Assembly (NCBI GenBank): GCA_965238215.1
Contig: OZ250180.1
Span: forward strand, 558,001-622,000
Source of the DNA: JAPULR01 sp965238215
GTDB lineage: Bacteria > Chloroflexota > Dehalococcoidia > Lucifugimonadales > GCA-2712585
Length of the DNA stretch: 64,000 nucleotides
Direction: 5' to 3'
The notes below the pieces were generated by a model, which made no database searches, had not been told where the DNA came from, and worked only from the letters and a program-made list of their open reading frames with translations. Of the stretch, positions 8,168 to 15,390 are shown piece after piece (positions within the stretch are counted from its first letter, which is position 1; each line of letters starts with the position of its first letter). A program made the translations under genes and the position numbers.

Positions 8168-8487
8168 GTTCTTCTCTCCTTTCCCTGGCAGATCTGTAGT
8201 GCCTTCCTGCACTGGATGACTTCCATTGGTCCTTTGTTCAGGGCCGTCTCCCTGTCCCGTTCGCTACCCACGCCCAGGAGGGATCTGACTATGGATTCCT
8301 CGCAGTCTTCCTCCGCATACAACGGGGTGAGCGTCGTGTTCCGTACGGCGGCGGGTATCTCCTCCCACCGTTCCCGGCTGAGCTTCAGCCCGCCATGGCC
8401 TGCCGTCGTGACCCTGAGCACTCCCTCTGCAAGCTCCTGAATCTCCCTGGTCCAACCCCAGGGTGTGTGGGTCGGTGTCTTGGGCAT
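8164..8487 (-). CDS. DUF7007-like small protein
   Basis: 107 residues, ATG at 8487 behind GGAGAAGAAGGAGACG. The pattern TPWGWTREIQELAEGVLRVTTAGHGGLKLSRERWEEIPAAVR followed by YAEEDCEESIV resembles the DUF7007 family (WG near the start, V-T-GHGG-LS, then YEEDCE), which I recognise from plasmid and phage genomes. The function is unknown. It is translationally coupled to the TSCPD gene through an ATGA overlap, so the two products are probably used together. Confidence 0.65.
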   Translation of the reverse strand: MPKTPTHTPWGWTREIQELAEGVLRVTTAGHGGLKLSRERWEEIPAAVRNTTLTPLYAEEDCEESIVRSLLGVGSERDRETALNKGPMEVIQCRKALQICQGKERRT

Positions 8488-8526
8488 GTCTCGTCTCCTT
8501 CTTCTCCTGTAATCTCGTAAACGAAA

Positions 8527-8560
8527 AGCGGGGCAGTCCCTTGGAGGAGACTGCCCCGCT
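8527..8560 (-). terminator. Perfect 12-bp hairpin between Rad52-like and DUF7007-like genes
   Basis: AGCGGGGCAGTC (8527-8538) and GACTGCCCCGCT (8549-8560) are perfect complements around a 10-base loop. On the minus strand the stem is followed by TTTCGTTTACG, a broken T run, then 30 bases later by the ribosome-binding site of the DUF7007-like gene. It could act as a partial terminator that lowers downstream expression. Confidence 0.65.
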
Positions 8561-8589
8561 GGATTCCTGGTATTGGATTGATTGGCTGG

Positions 8590-9450
8590 CTAAGAACCCT
8601 TCGTCTGCCGCATCTTGTTGAGCTTGTTGGCTGCGGCCTTCACCAGGGGAGCCAGCTCCGCCGCCCCCAGCTGGTCCAGGTCCCTGCCTGTCCGGGCTGC
8701 CACCGCCTCCTGCACCTGCTTCTCGTCGAAGCCCTGGGCTGTTCCCAGCTCCATTAGCCGCTTACGTAGCATCTGTACCTGGGACTCTTCGCTGCGGTTG
8801 GGCTGGACCTTTTCAGGTTTCGTCACGGTCTGGACCGGAACCCTCTCCGGTTGGGGTGGAGCACTCAAGTCAACCTGGTCTCCGTAGAGTCCGTTGCCGA
8901 ACTGGACTCCAAAGCTCCTGAGGGCCCGCTTCAGACCGTCGGTGACGGCGCCCTTCAGCGCCGTGTCGTGGCCCTCTGGGGTCTCCTCGGCCACGGCGTG
9001 GAAGCCCACGTCGGTGCGGGAGGGCGCACCGGCCACGGTGACCCGCACCGGTGCACTGTAGGCGGAGAAAGCCTTCACCTCGCCGGTCCTGGAGTCCACG
9101 GTCTCGAACTTTCGGAGGGTCACGCCTCCCACCAGGTCGTAGCCCCAGCCGCCGTGGCCGAAGATCAGGTTGGCCTGGTCGATGACCGTGTGTCCTTCCA
9201 GGTAGTGGTAGATCATGCCGGCCCTCCCCCTGCGCTGGGATACGATGGCGAGGTCGAGAGGCTGGGCCAGGGCCCTGGTGACGGCGGGGGGCAGCCCGTC
9301 CCAGAGCAGAGCCGGCTCCGCACTCGATGCGGGGTCGTGCCCGGTGACGATGGGAGCGTTGGGCTTGTGCCCATTGCCGTTCAGGTGCACGAGGCCGTTG
9401 GAGGCCCCGTTGGGGTGGTGTCCGTTGTCCTTGTGATTGTCGTTGAGCAT
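8590..9450 (-). CDS. Rad52/22-family single-strand annealing protein
   Basis: 286 residues, ATG at 9450. The first 60 residues are a flexible Asn/Gly/His-rich leader. The core LALAIVSQRRG-like segment is followed by YHYLEGHTVIDQANLIFGHGGWGYDLV, then TDVGFHAVAEE, HDTALKGAVTDGLKRALRSFGVQFGNGLY. This is the Rad52/22 signature also seen in phage and plasmid annealing proteins, with the conserved A-[KE]-A-V-T-D-x-L-K-R-A-R/L-R-x-F-G helix. The C-terminal region (about 200-286) is a linker plus a helical bundle, LMELGTAQGFDEKQVQEAV. Together with the SSB and Fe-S nuclease genes it makes a plausible exonuclease/annealase pair for recombination or circularisation of the element. Confidence 0.9.
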   Translation of the reverse strand: MLNDNHKDNGHHPNGASNGLVHLNGNGHKPNAPIVTGHDPASSAEPALLWDGLPPAVTRALAQPLDLAIVSQRRGRAGMIYHYLEGHTVIDQANLIFGHGGWGYDLVGGVTLRKFETVDSRTGEVKAFSAYSAPVRVTVAGAPSRTDVGFHAVAEETPEGHDTALKGAVTDGLKRALRSFGVQFGNGLYGDQVDLSAPPQPERVPVQTVTKPEKVQPNRSEESQVQMLRKRLMELGTAQGFDEKQVQEAVAARTGRDLDQLGAAELAPLVKAAANKLNKMRQTKGS

Positions 9451-9497
9451 GATTCATCTCCTTCAGTGGTTGTTCCCGTAGGGAATGGGTGGGTGCA

Positions 9498-9516
9498 GGT
9501 TCCCCTTGGGGAAACC
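9498..9516 (-). repeat. Small GC-rich hairpin upstream of the Rad52-like gene
   Basis: GGTTCCCC-tt-GGGGAAACC forms an 8-base-pair stem with a bulged A and a very short loop. It lies in the 180-base gap between primase stop and Rad52-like start on the minus strand, within a G-rich stretch. No gene was seen in this gap. Confidence 0.4.
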
Positions 9517-9631
9517 CGTGGGCGGGCATAGCCCGTCGTTGAATGGGCGCAGGTATTGGCGGGGGGGTGATAAGAGTGTGGGAAGAGTGAATGCTGGGCG
9601 GGGAGGCCCGCTCAAGAGCGACAGGGAGTCG

Positions 9632-10684
9632 CTACCGGGAGGAGCGGGCCGCTTGCCCAAGCAGGCGGAGGAAGAGACCTCGTCCGTGGGGATGGGTGGC
9701 AAGCTCTGCCACGTCGCGCACGCCCTGAGGCAGGGTGACGACGGCGGCACGGCGTCCAAGCATGTCCGCAAGCCTCTGTGCCGCCTCCCTGCCCGCGTCG
9801 TCGTTGTCGAAGGCGAGGAAGACGCGGGGGCAGCCCCCGAGGGCTAAGGCCACGCGCTCAAGGCCCTGGGTCCCCAGGGCAGCGATGGCGGGAAGGCCCC
9901 AATTGGCAAGGGTGATCCAGTCGAAGAGTCCCTCGGCCACTATGGCCCAAGACGAAGCTGTCCCGAGCCGCCCAAGCCCAAGTACCGGCTTGGGACCGGG
10001 CAAGGCCTGGAACCGGGGCATGGTGTCGGGGTCGACGGACCTGCCCGCAAGCCACCTAACAAGTCCGCCGGAGACCTCCGGCACTACAACCATCCCCGCG
10101 AATCGCTCAGCATCCTTTGCCGTGAACAGCCCTGAGTCTCGGACCTGCTTTTCCGAGAAGCCGCGGGACTCCAGGGCCTGCCGCAGCCCGCGACCAGGCG
10201 AGTAGCCAAGGCCCAGGCGGGCTGCAGTGGCGGGGCCGATTCTCCGGGAGGCCAGGTACTCCTGGGCTTCCGGACTGCGCCGCAGCTGACCGGCGTAGAA
10301 GCGTGCCGCCGCGGTCAGGAGGGCGGGATTGCGCGGAGGCAACTGAGCGGGTTGCCGACGCCGTGTTGGGGCTGGACGAACAGCAGTCCTGGACGCAAGG
10401 CCAGGGGTGCCGTCCAGCCGCCGCAGAGCCTCTGGCAGGCTGAGGTTCTCCATACGCTGGATGAAGTCCAGCACGTCTCTCCCAAGCCCGCAGCCGAAGC
10501 AGTAGAACCTCTGGGAGTCGGAGTACACTGTGAAGCTGCCCTCCGACTCCTCGTGGAAGGGTCAGACGCCCTGACGGACCCGGCCTCTTCCTCTGAGTTG
10601 TACACCGGCCGCCTCCACGGTATCGCCCAAGGGATGTCTCGCCTTCAGCGCTGGAATGTCGACTGTTGTATTTGCTACGACCAT
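9632..10684 (-). CDS. DnaG-like primase (CHC2 + Toprim) interrupted by an in-frame TGA
   Basis: Read through one TGA (10562-10564), this is 350 codons from ATG at 10684. The ATG overlaps the stop of the upstream gene by 10 bases, a coupling that supports it as the true start. Residues 1-40 (MVVANTTVDIPALKARHPLG ...) match a DnaG N-terminus. Codon 41 is TGA, followed by PFHEESEGSFTV and FYCFGCG, giving X41-H44-C62-C65, the exact spacing of the CHC2 zinc finger with the first Cys replaced by TGA. Downstream is a Toprim core with EGLFDWITLANWGLPA and FLAFDNDDAGREAAQ. A helicase-binding C-terminus is absent, so the enzyme is short compared with chromosomal DnaG (about 600 residues). If TGA is a stop, only a 309-residue product from an internal GTG (10528, 298 residues) or similar is possible, lacking a full finger. 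Confidence 0.75.
10562..10564 (-). other. In-frame TGA at the first CHC2 zinc ligand
   Basis: The minus strand reads GGC GTC TGA CCC TTC CAC GAG GAG. A single change TGC to TGA would account for it. Frame and coding character are intact on both sides. Directly after the TGA, CCCTTCC can pair with GGAGGG around an ACGAGGAGTC loop, a short hairpin with a bulged U. It is smaller than and not clearly equivalent to known bacterial SECIS elements. Other genes in the element end in TGA, so TGA is normally a stop here. Confidence 0.8.
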
Positions 10685-11304
10685 GACGCACCTTCGGTCA
10701 AGGGCCGGAGGCCCCGGAGGCTGCGCTGCGACAAGATCTTGCCGGGCCGCCAGCGCATTCCCAGCGCCGCCATCACCTCAAGCATTCCGCCTTCGGCGCG
10801 GGGCGCTAGGGCTGCGGCCCGTCCCGTGGCCTGGCTGTAGACGAGAATTTCTCGGTGGCCGAACCGCCTACTCACAAGCTGTCTCCACTCCGAGTGAGCC
10901 CACCGGGCCAGATTCGGGTCGTCGGGCGTCATGTCCGCACCAGCGAGCACCTCAAGTGCCCCGTCTAAATTCGCAGCCTGTCTGAGTCGCCTCGCCTCAT
11001 GGATGGCGCGTACCACGGTATGGCCTTTCGAGGTATCCACCACGTCCACCTCGGCAGTGTCCCTCCCCACCGGCGATTCCGGCTCTTCCCTGAACGTCAG
11101 CGCGGCCATGAGCCGGTCCACCAGCTCCTCCAGGCTGCGCCCGGGGCTGATTGCCTTCACTCCGACGAAGTCCTGCGGCGCTTCCGGTTCCTCTCTGAAC
11201 GTCAGCGTGGCCATGAGCCGGTTCACCAGTTCCTCCAGGCTGCGCCGAGGCCTCGCAGAGGTCTCCATGGTCCTGGTTCCAGTCACCAATGTTGCCGTGG
11301 TCAT
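10675..11304 (-). CDS. Hypothetical protein with a tandem 35-residue repeat
   Basis: 209 residues, ATG at 11304. Two near-identical copies of RSLEELVxRLMAxLTFREEPE occur at about residues 21-41 and 56-76, a 35-residue (105-base) period. The remainder is helical: VVRAIHEARRLRQAANLDGALEVLAGADM resembles a TPR-like helix pair, followed by ARWAHSEWRQLVSRRFG. Its last codons overlap the primase start, so the two are co-translated. The repeat may be a partner-binding motif. I do not recognise the family. Confidence 0.65.
   Translation of the reverse strand: MTTATLVTGTRTMETSARPRRSLEELVNRLMATLTFREEPEAPQDFVGVKAISPGRSLEELVDRLMAALTFREEPESPVGRDTAEVDVVDTSKGHTVVRAIHEARRLRQAANLDGALEVLAGADMTPDDPNLARWAHSEWRQLVSRRFGHREILVYSQATGRAAALAPRAEGGMLEVMAALGMRWRPGKILSQRSLRGLRPLTEGASWS
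11078..11246. repeat. Tandem coding repeat, 105-base period
   Basis: TGAACGTCAGCG(C/T)GGCCATG followed by AGCCGGT(C/T)CACCAG(C/T)TCCTCCAGG occurs at about 11091-11138 and again at 11196-11243. Differences are mostly synonymous third positions, indicating an older, selected duplication rather than a recent slip. Confidence 0.8.
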
Positions 11305-11431
11305 CGTGTACCTCCTTCAAATTGTTGTGTAGTTCCCTGTGGTCCATGCCCACCAGGGAAAAAAGAGCCGCCTCGCAAGAGACGACCCCAGTCATTCGGC
11401 ATGGGTTGCAAGAGGGTAGCGGTGTCAGCCG

Positions 11432-11677
11432 TCAGCGCCTGGACCTCCTCTCCGGTCGGTGCACCGTGAGCCGCCGGACGAGCAGCACAGCAATGCCAAT
11501 TCCAAGGGCGTTCAGGACGAAGAGTTCACCGTCTCCCGTCAATAGCAGGGGCCCGAACAGCAGCGCCGCAGCCACCACCGCAACCGTGAGCCTCTTGTAC
11601 CGCAGGGCAAAACCTCCGACGGTTGCGGCGAGACCTTTGAATTTGAGAACCGTTGAGAAGAAATTCTTGACGTTCAT
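11432..11677 (-). CDS. Small membrane protein
   Basis: 81 residues from ATG at 11677 behind AAAGGAGGCGTCA. Two hydrophobic segments are evident: LTVAVVAAALLFGPLLL (about 31-47) and LFVLNALGIGIAVLLV (about 54-69). A basic C-terminus, RRLTVHRPERRSRR, suggests a cytoplasmic tail. No family recognised. It is the first gene downstream of the 700-base gene-poor region on the minus strand, so it may begin a transcript. Confidence 0.6.
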   Translation of the reverse strand: MNVKNFFSTVLKFKGLAATVGGFALRYKRLTVAVVAAALLFGPLLLTGDGELFVLNALGIGIAVLLVRRLTVHRPERRSRR

Positions 11678-12401
11678 TGACGCCTCCTTTCTGTTGTTAG
11701 CCCACGCCGGCATCCGCGGCGCGGGTCGTGTGAGATGAGACCCGTTGACGAAGACGCACTCCCTCCTAGGTGGGATTCCTAACGCAGAAGAACGGAGGGA
11801 GCGAAAAGAACGCAGCTAGCCCGAGGGTAGATGCATGTTGGGGGAAGAGCTGCGCGCGGTTGAAGCGACCGGCCAACGGCTATTGAAGGATCCGCCGGTC
11901 AGTACGTGCTATATCTGCGGACCGGCCGTGATCTGGCTGATACCGCAGTCAGGATGGTCCAGGCGGAGCTTTGGATGCACTCCAACCAGAAAATCCGTGG
12001 GCCGCGCGTAGGCACATGGCCATGGGGTCCCGACCTTCGATGCGGCATCGGGGGAGCACGGCTCTACCTCTTCACCGTCATCACGCCTCGGGAAGCGTTT
12101 GTCCCTCAGGGGCCGCCGTCGGGAGAGCAAGGCTCAATCCCTAGATCGGTACCCCTGGGCGGCTGTTCGGAGAGCCAGGCTCGATCCTAGGCAGCCGGTC
12201 CCGGATTCGGGGGACGGGAATCCTCCAGGTTTCTCGGCAGGAAACGCTGGAAAAGCCAGAAACAGAATTTAGTGTTATCACCCATCTCCGTCGGTGTCAA
12301 CGGTTTTGGGGCGTTTCGGCCCAGATCACTTACTCCCACGGAACTGCAATGGAACAACGGCGCAGCACCCGCGAATACGGCACTCCCGCAGGGTTCAGGA
12401 T
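11678..12401. other. Gene-poor region with structured DNA
   Basis: No convincing gene is seen in these 724 bases; short open frames on both strands show no RBS or coding bias. Features are an inverted repeat, CGCACTCCCTCC (11755-11766) with GGAGGGAGCG (11794-11803), and two degenerate direct repeats at 12115-12142 and 12163-12190. The region lies between the minus-strand hypothetical and HTH-protein genes, and could contain a promoter or an origin of replication or transfer. I could not identify a nic-like sequence. Confidence 0.5.
12115..12190. repeat. Degenerate direct repeats
   Basis: Two copies of TCGGGAGAGCAAGGCTC / TTCGGAGAGCCAGGCTC followed by (A/G)ATCCcTAG are spaced about 48 bases apart (12115-12142, 12163-12190). 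A weaker third copy, GGGGGAGCACGGCTC, lies at about 12050-12064. The repeated GAGC...GGCTC is itself a short dyad. Iteron-like binding sites are possible. Confidence 0.5.
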
Positions 12402-13193
12402 CTACCTCCACCACAGCCCCAGGGTGAGGATGCGCCGCAGCCGGCGCAGCATTTTTCTCCTTGCGAGGGTCTTTCGCGTGTCGCGCAGCGCCTCCCAACG
12501 CCAGGCGGTCTGTCCCCTGCGACCGAAACCCCGCAGGGGCTGCGTCTCCGGAGGAAGGGTCAATCCATGCTGCTCCATCATCGCCAGCTCTAGGGTCAGC
12601 AGCCGCTGCTCCGTCGTCAGCCACGACAAGCTCCGACCCCGGTTGGGATGGTTCTGCCTCAGCCTCCGCCACTCCTCCACCAACGGCCAGGCCTCACCGT
12701 AGACGGCGGCGTCGTCAGAAGCGGGATCCTCGGTGACCAACTCTGGGTCCGTACGCCGCGGCGCAGTCCGCTTAGAAAACTGAAGCCCCACCACCGTGGG
12801 TGAGGCCTTAGCATGGGCCTTTCCGTCCACCGACTCGCGCAACCTCCCTGCCATTTCCTTCACGCGCCCCTCCAGTGCGCTGACCCGCTCCTTCAACCGG
12901 GCCACATCGGGGCCATGCCGTGACCCCAACAGCCTGTGCAACGCATCCCTCATGCGCCCCGTGATCTGTCCCGTCTCCTCGGCACGGACCAGGGTACGGT
13001 AGGCGACCCCCAGCATCTCCGCCGCCTCCATCCGTCCCTCCTCGTCCACCAGCTCCCGCAACAGGGCCTTCAGACGCAGCCGTCGCAGCTTCGCCACGTC
13101 CCGACCACCGTTGCCTCCGGACCGGGATTCCTCCCGCTGTCCATCCGTCCCCGCCACGTCTGCATGCGTATCGCTCACCGCATTGTCCTTCAT
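12402..13193 (-). CDS. HTH/coiled-coil regulator-like protein next to the control region
   Basis: 263 residues from ATG at 13193, preceded by GGAGCGAAGGAGG; longer in-frame readings lack such a site. Residues about 35-85 (LRRLRLKALLRELVDEEGRM, then EAAEMLGVAYRTLVRAEETG) look like a helix-turn-helix. Next is a heptad-like segment DVARLKERVSALEGRVKEMAGRL, likely a coiled coil for dimerisation. The C-terminal half is Arg/Trp-rich (TAWRWEALRDTRKTLARRK). It faces the repeat-rich divergent region and is well placed to bind it, as an ICE regulator or accessory transfer protein. Family not recognised. Confidence 0.6.
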   Translation of the reverse strand: MKDNAVSDTHADVAGTDGQREESRSGGNGGRDVAKLRRLRLKALLRELVDEEGRMEAAEMLGVAYRTLVRAEETGQITGRMRDALHRLLGSRHGPDVARLKERVSALEGRVKEMAGRLRESVDGKAHAKASPTVVGLQFSKRTAPRRTDPELVTEDPASDDAAVYGEAWPLVEEWRRLRQNHPNRGRSLSWLTTEQRLLTLELAMMEQHGLTLPPETQPLRGFGRRGQTAWRWEALRDTRKTLARRKMLRRLRRILTLGLWWR

Positions 13194-13260
13194 GGGCCTG
13201 CCTCCTTCGCTCCAAGTGTCCTGTAGGGCCTCTCCTGTAAGGGGTGTATCCCGTCCTCCA

Positions 13261-13379
13261 CGTAAGGCCCCGTTCCACGAATCGCTTACTCCCATGTAAC
13301 AAAAATCTTCCCGATTGCCTCGAATTCCGACTTGCATTTATGCAACTTCCACCCCCAATCCGTGGAACGGGCCCTTACG
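13261..13379. repeat. Long spaced inverted repeat
   Basis: CGTAAGGCCCCGTTCCACG (13261-13279) is complementary at 18 of 19 positions to CGTGGAACGGGCCCTTACG (13361-13379). The arms are 81 bases apart and enclose a lower-GC segment with a TTTATGCAA repeat. It could be a protein-binding pair, a cruciform or a transfer-origin arm. Confidence 0.75.
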
Positions 13380-13464
13380 GCAAAGTGTTTACAAATGCTC
13401 CTTCAACTTGCCCTAATTCGGCCTCATTCACGCCCAGAACGGCCCACGACTTGCCTTTATGCAA
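13328..13464 (+). repeat. Direct repeat CGACTTGCMTTTATGCAA
   Basis: An 18-base sequence occurs at 13328-13345 and 13447-13464 with a single difference (A/C). The copies are 119 bases apart and lie on either side of one arm of the long inverted repeat. They are plausible operators for a regulator encoded by the element. Confidence 0.65.
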
Positions 13465-13524
13465 ATATCGCAATTCCTGTACACGGGTATGACACCACAT
13501 TCGGCCTCCGAATATGAAGGCCCC

Positions 13525-13556
13525 GTGAGGGGGCCTCCCGTACGAGGCCCCCTCAC
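13525..13556. terminator. Perfect 13-bp hairpin in the control region
   Basis: GTGAGGGGGCCTC (13525-13537) and GAGGCCCCCTCAC (13544-13556) form a perfect stem with the 6-base loop CCGTAC. It sits about 80 bases upstream of the first conjugation gene. No T run follows on either strand, so a leader structure or binding site is as likely as a terminator. Confidence 0.5.
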
Positions 13557-13637
13557 AGACCATGATATTTCGCCCCCCCACTCCTCAGTATTCACGGCAG
13601 GCAACGACGCCAACATCAACGACGTGGAGGCAACGAG

Positions 13638-14252
13638 GTGTCATTTCAACGGACCAACCGGAGATATCGCTGGGTCGCAATGTTGATTCTTCCAGTGCTG
13701 GCCATGCTGCTGGCAATCCTGGCCGCCATTCCCCTCAGCGGCATGGCGGCGCCGCAGGCCCCACCTGGGGGCGAGACCGTTCTGGTCAACGCGGACCGGG
13801 AGTTCGTGGAGCGGAAGAAAGAGGGCGAGTTCGTCGCCCGCCCCGTATACGACCGGCAGATAGACGCCCTCTACTACGCCATCCGTAACGCGGACACGGG
13901 CGACTGGATCACCCCCCTCTACCGGGTGCTGGGCGGAGAGAAGAGGTTGAGCGAAGGCTGGGAGTACTCGTGGGAGTACCCGGCCCTATCAGAACATCCG
14001 ACGTTGGACCCGGAGCGGGCCTACCTCCTGGTGATGGTGGCGGGGATGGCTGACGGCCACACAAAAGCCTTCCACGCCGTCATACCCATCCACGAGCCCA
14101 GCCGCATCTGGGACAGGATACTTGGCGCTCTCAACCCGGGCCGGTGGGCCAAGGCCTTCGCCACCTGGGTGGTGGAAGGCACCCACGGCACCCTCTGCGG
14201 CGTGGTGGAGCGGGCCTCCGGCGATGACGCCGACAACTGCAGGGGAGGGTAG
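13638..14252 (+). CDS. Secreted or membrane-anchored protein starting the conjugation operon
   Basis: 204 residues from GTG at 13638, seven bases after GGAGG. The N-terminus RRYRWVAMLILPVLAMLLAILAAIPLSGMAA is a signal peptide or single membrane anchor, with a possible cleavage after GMAA. The exported part contains YDRQIDALYYAIRNADTGDW and WDRILGALNPGRWAKAFATW; no family is recognised. As the first gene before a VirB6-like channel protein it may be a periplasmic or cell-surface component of the transfer machine. Membrane topology is well supported; function is inferred from context only. Confidence 0.65.
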   Translation: MSFQRTNRRYRWVAMLILPVLAMLLAILAAIPLSGMAAPQAPPGGETVLVNADREFVERKKEGEFVARPVYDRQIDALYYAIRNADTGDWITPLYRVLGGEKRLSEGWEYSWEYPALSEHPTLDPERAYLLVMVAGMADGHTKAFHAVIPIHEPSRIWDRILGALNPGRWAKAFATWVVEGTHGTLCGVVERASGDDADNCRGG

Positions 14253-14258
14253 GGTTCC

Positions 14259-15236
14259 ATGAGCGACATCCTCACCGGCACCCCTCCCGGCCTGACATAC
14301 GACCACGAGCTGGTCCGGCAAGCCTGGTCGGTGGTGTGGGTCATCACCACGGGAGCCCTGGTGGTCATTCTGGGGTGGATGGGCCTCACCTTCATCATGA
14401 GCGAGCACCTGGGGATCAGGCAGGCGGGATGGCGGGAGATGGTGCCCCGGCTGGTGCTGGGACTGGTGGCCGCGGCGTCCTCCCTCTGGTGGTGCGCGCT
14501 GGTCATCGACGTGGCCGACGCCGTGTCCGGTTTCATCGCCGCGTTCCTGGGCGTCAATCCCGGAGACCTGCTCCGGGCACCCCTGGACACCTTCCTCGTC
14601 GCCATCCAGGCGGGAAGCGTGGGCATGGGCCTGTTGATGGCCCTCCTCTACCTGATCTACGGTTTTTTCGTTCTCTACGTGCTTGTGCAGATGGTGCTGA
14701 GGCTTGCTTTGATAGACATACTGCTGGCCCTGGCCCCCATAGCCCTTGGTTTGTGGATCCTGCCCCACACGGCGGGATGGGGTAGGCACTGGCTGAGGCT
14801 CTTCATGACCACGGTGTTCCAGCAGGCGGTGCAGCTGATCGCGCTGGCCCTGGGGTTCGGCTTCCTCAGGGAGGTGGCGGCCATAGGGGCCTTCGAGCCG
14901 ATGCAGGACCTGGTGTGGAAGCTGCTGCTGTCTCTTTCCTTTATCTACATGGCCACTAAGGTGCCGTCGCTCTTGGGGAACGTGGGGACCTTCGACTCCT
15001 GGATGAGCACCCTCTACTTCGGCATGAACCTGCCGGGGACCATGATGAAGTCCGCCAAGACCCTTGGCCTGATGGCGGGCGGAGCCGCGGGAGGGCCTGC
15101 CGGCATAGCGGCGGGGGCTGCAGCCGGTTCGGGTCTGTCCGCTGCCACATCGGGGCTGAAGTCCATGGCGGAGATGGCCACCCCGTCGGCGGGAGCGGGC
15201 AGCGGGGGAGCGGCTCCCAGGAGCGCCAACGAATAG
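14259..15236 (+). CDS. VirB6/TrbL-like conjugation channel protein
   Basis: 325 residues, ATG at 14259, six bases after the upstream stop. At least six hydrophobic segments are apparent, including WVITTGALVVILGWMGLTFI, LVLGLVAAASSLWWCALVI, MGLLMALLYLIYGFFVLYVL and QAVQLIALALGFGFL. The topology and the run of membrane segments ahead of an Ala/Gly-rich cytoplasmic tail match TrbL/VirB6-type proteins of type IV secretion systems. VirB6 forms part of the inner-membrane channel. Assignment rests on topology and on the neighbouring VirB4 gene, since sequence conservation in the family is low. Confidence 0.75.
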   Translation: MSDILTGTPPGLTYDHELVRQAWSVVWVITTGALVVILGWMGLTFIMSEHLGIRQAGWREMVPRLVLGLVAAASSLWWCALVIDVADAVSGFIAAFLGVNPGDLLRAPLDTFLVAIQAGSVGMGLLMALLYLIYGFFVLYVLVQMVLRLALIDILLALAPIALGLWILPHTAGWGRHWLRLFMTTVFQQAVQLIALALGFGFLREVAAIGAFEPMQDLVWKLLLSLSFIYMATKVPSLLGNVGTFDSWMSTLYFGMNLPGTMMKSAKTLGLMAGGAAGGPAGIAAGAAAGSGLSAATSGLKSMAEMATPSAGAGSGGAAPRSANE

Positions 15237-15390
15237 CTCCTGGCAACAACTACGACAACAGGAAAGGCATGGGTGTTGTCCATGCATACGAAGAGAAAAG
15301 CAAGGAGATGAAGCGATGTGCAAATAAGCGGAAAAACGGTCCAAAGGGAAAAAGGCAAACCAACCACACTGAGAGATAGGAGAAAGAAGA
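15237..15390 (+). other. Gap between channel protein and pilin-like gene
   Basis: The 154-base gap is A-rich relative to its neighbours and ends in AGGAGAAAGAAG, the ribosome-binding site of the next gene. No terminator was seen, and the genes probably share a transcript. Confidence 0.4.

Larger units (their letters stand above)
13194..13637. promoter_or_regulatory. Divergent control region between DNA-processing and conjugation modules
   Basis: This 444-base stretch contains no convincing gene and separates oppositely transcribed operons. It holds a long inverted repeat (13261-13279 with 13361-13379), two copies of CGACTTGC(A/C)TTTATGCAA (13328-13345, 13447-13464), a TTCGGcctCCGAA palindrome (13500-13512) and a perfect 13-base hairpin (13525-13556). 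Such density is typical of regulatory operators or an origin of transfer. It is less GC-rich than its surroundings. No clear sigma-70 pair was identified. Confidence 0.6.

Noticed and set aside
10500..10564. Confident SECIS element after the TGA
   Set aside because: Only a short bulged stem is visible; it does not clearly match known bacterial SECIS geometry, so Sec decoding is not claimed.
10315..10691. Alternative-frame ORFs over the primase N-terminus
   Set aside because: The frame through the TGA gives the CHC2 spacing and DnaG-like sequence; the other frames are Arg/Pro/Ser-rich shadows.
11906..12190. 94-codon ORF in the gene-poor region
   Set aside because: No ribosome-binding site, no motif, and it runs across degenerate repeats.
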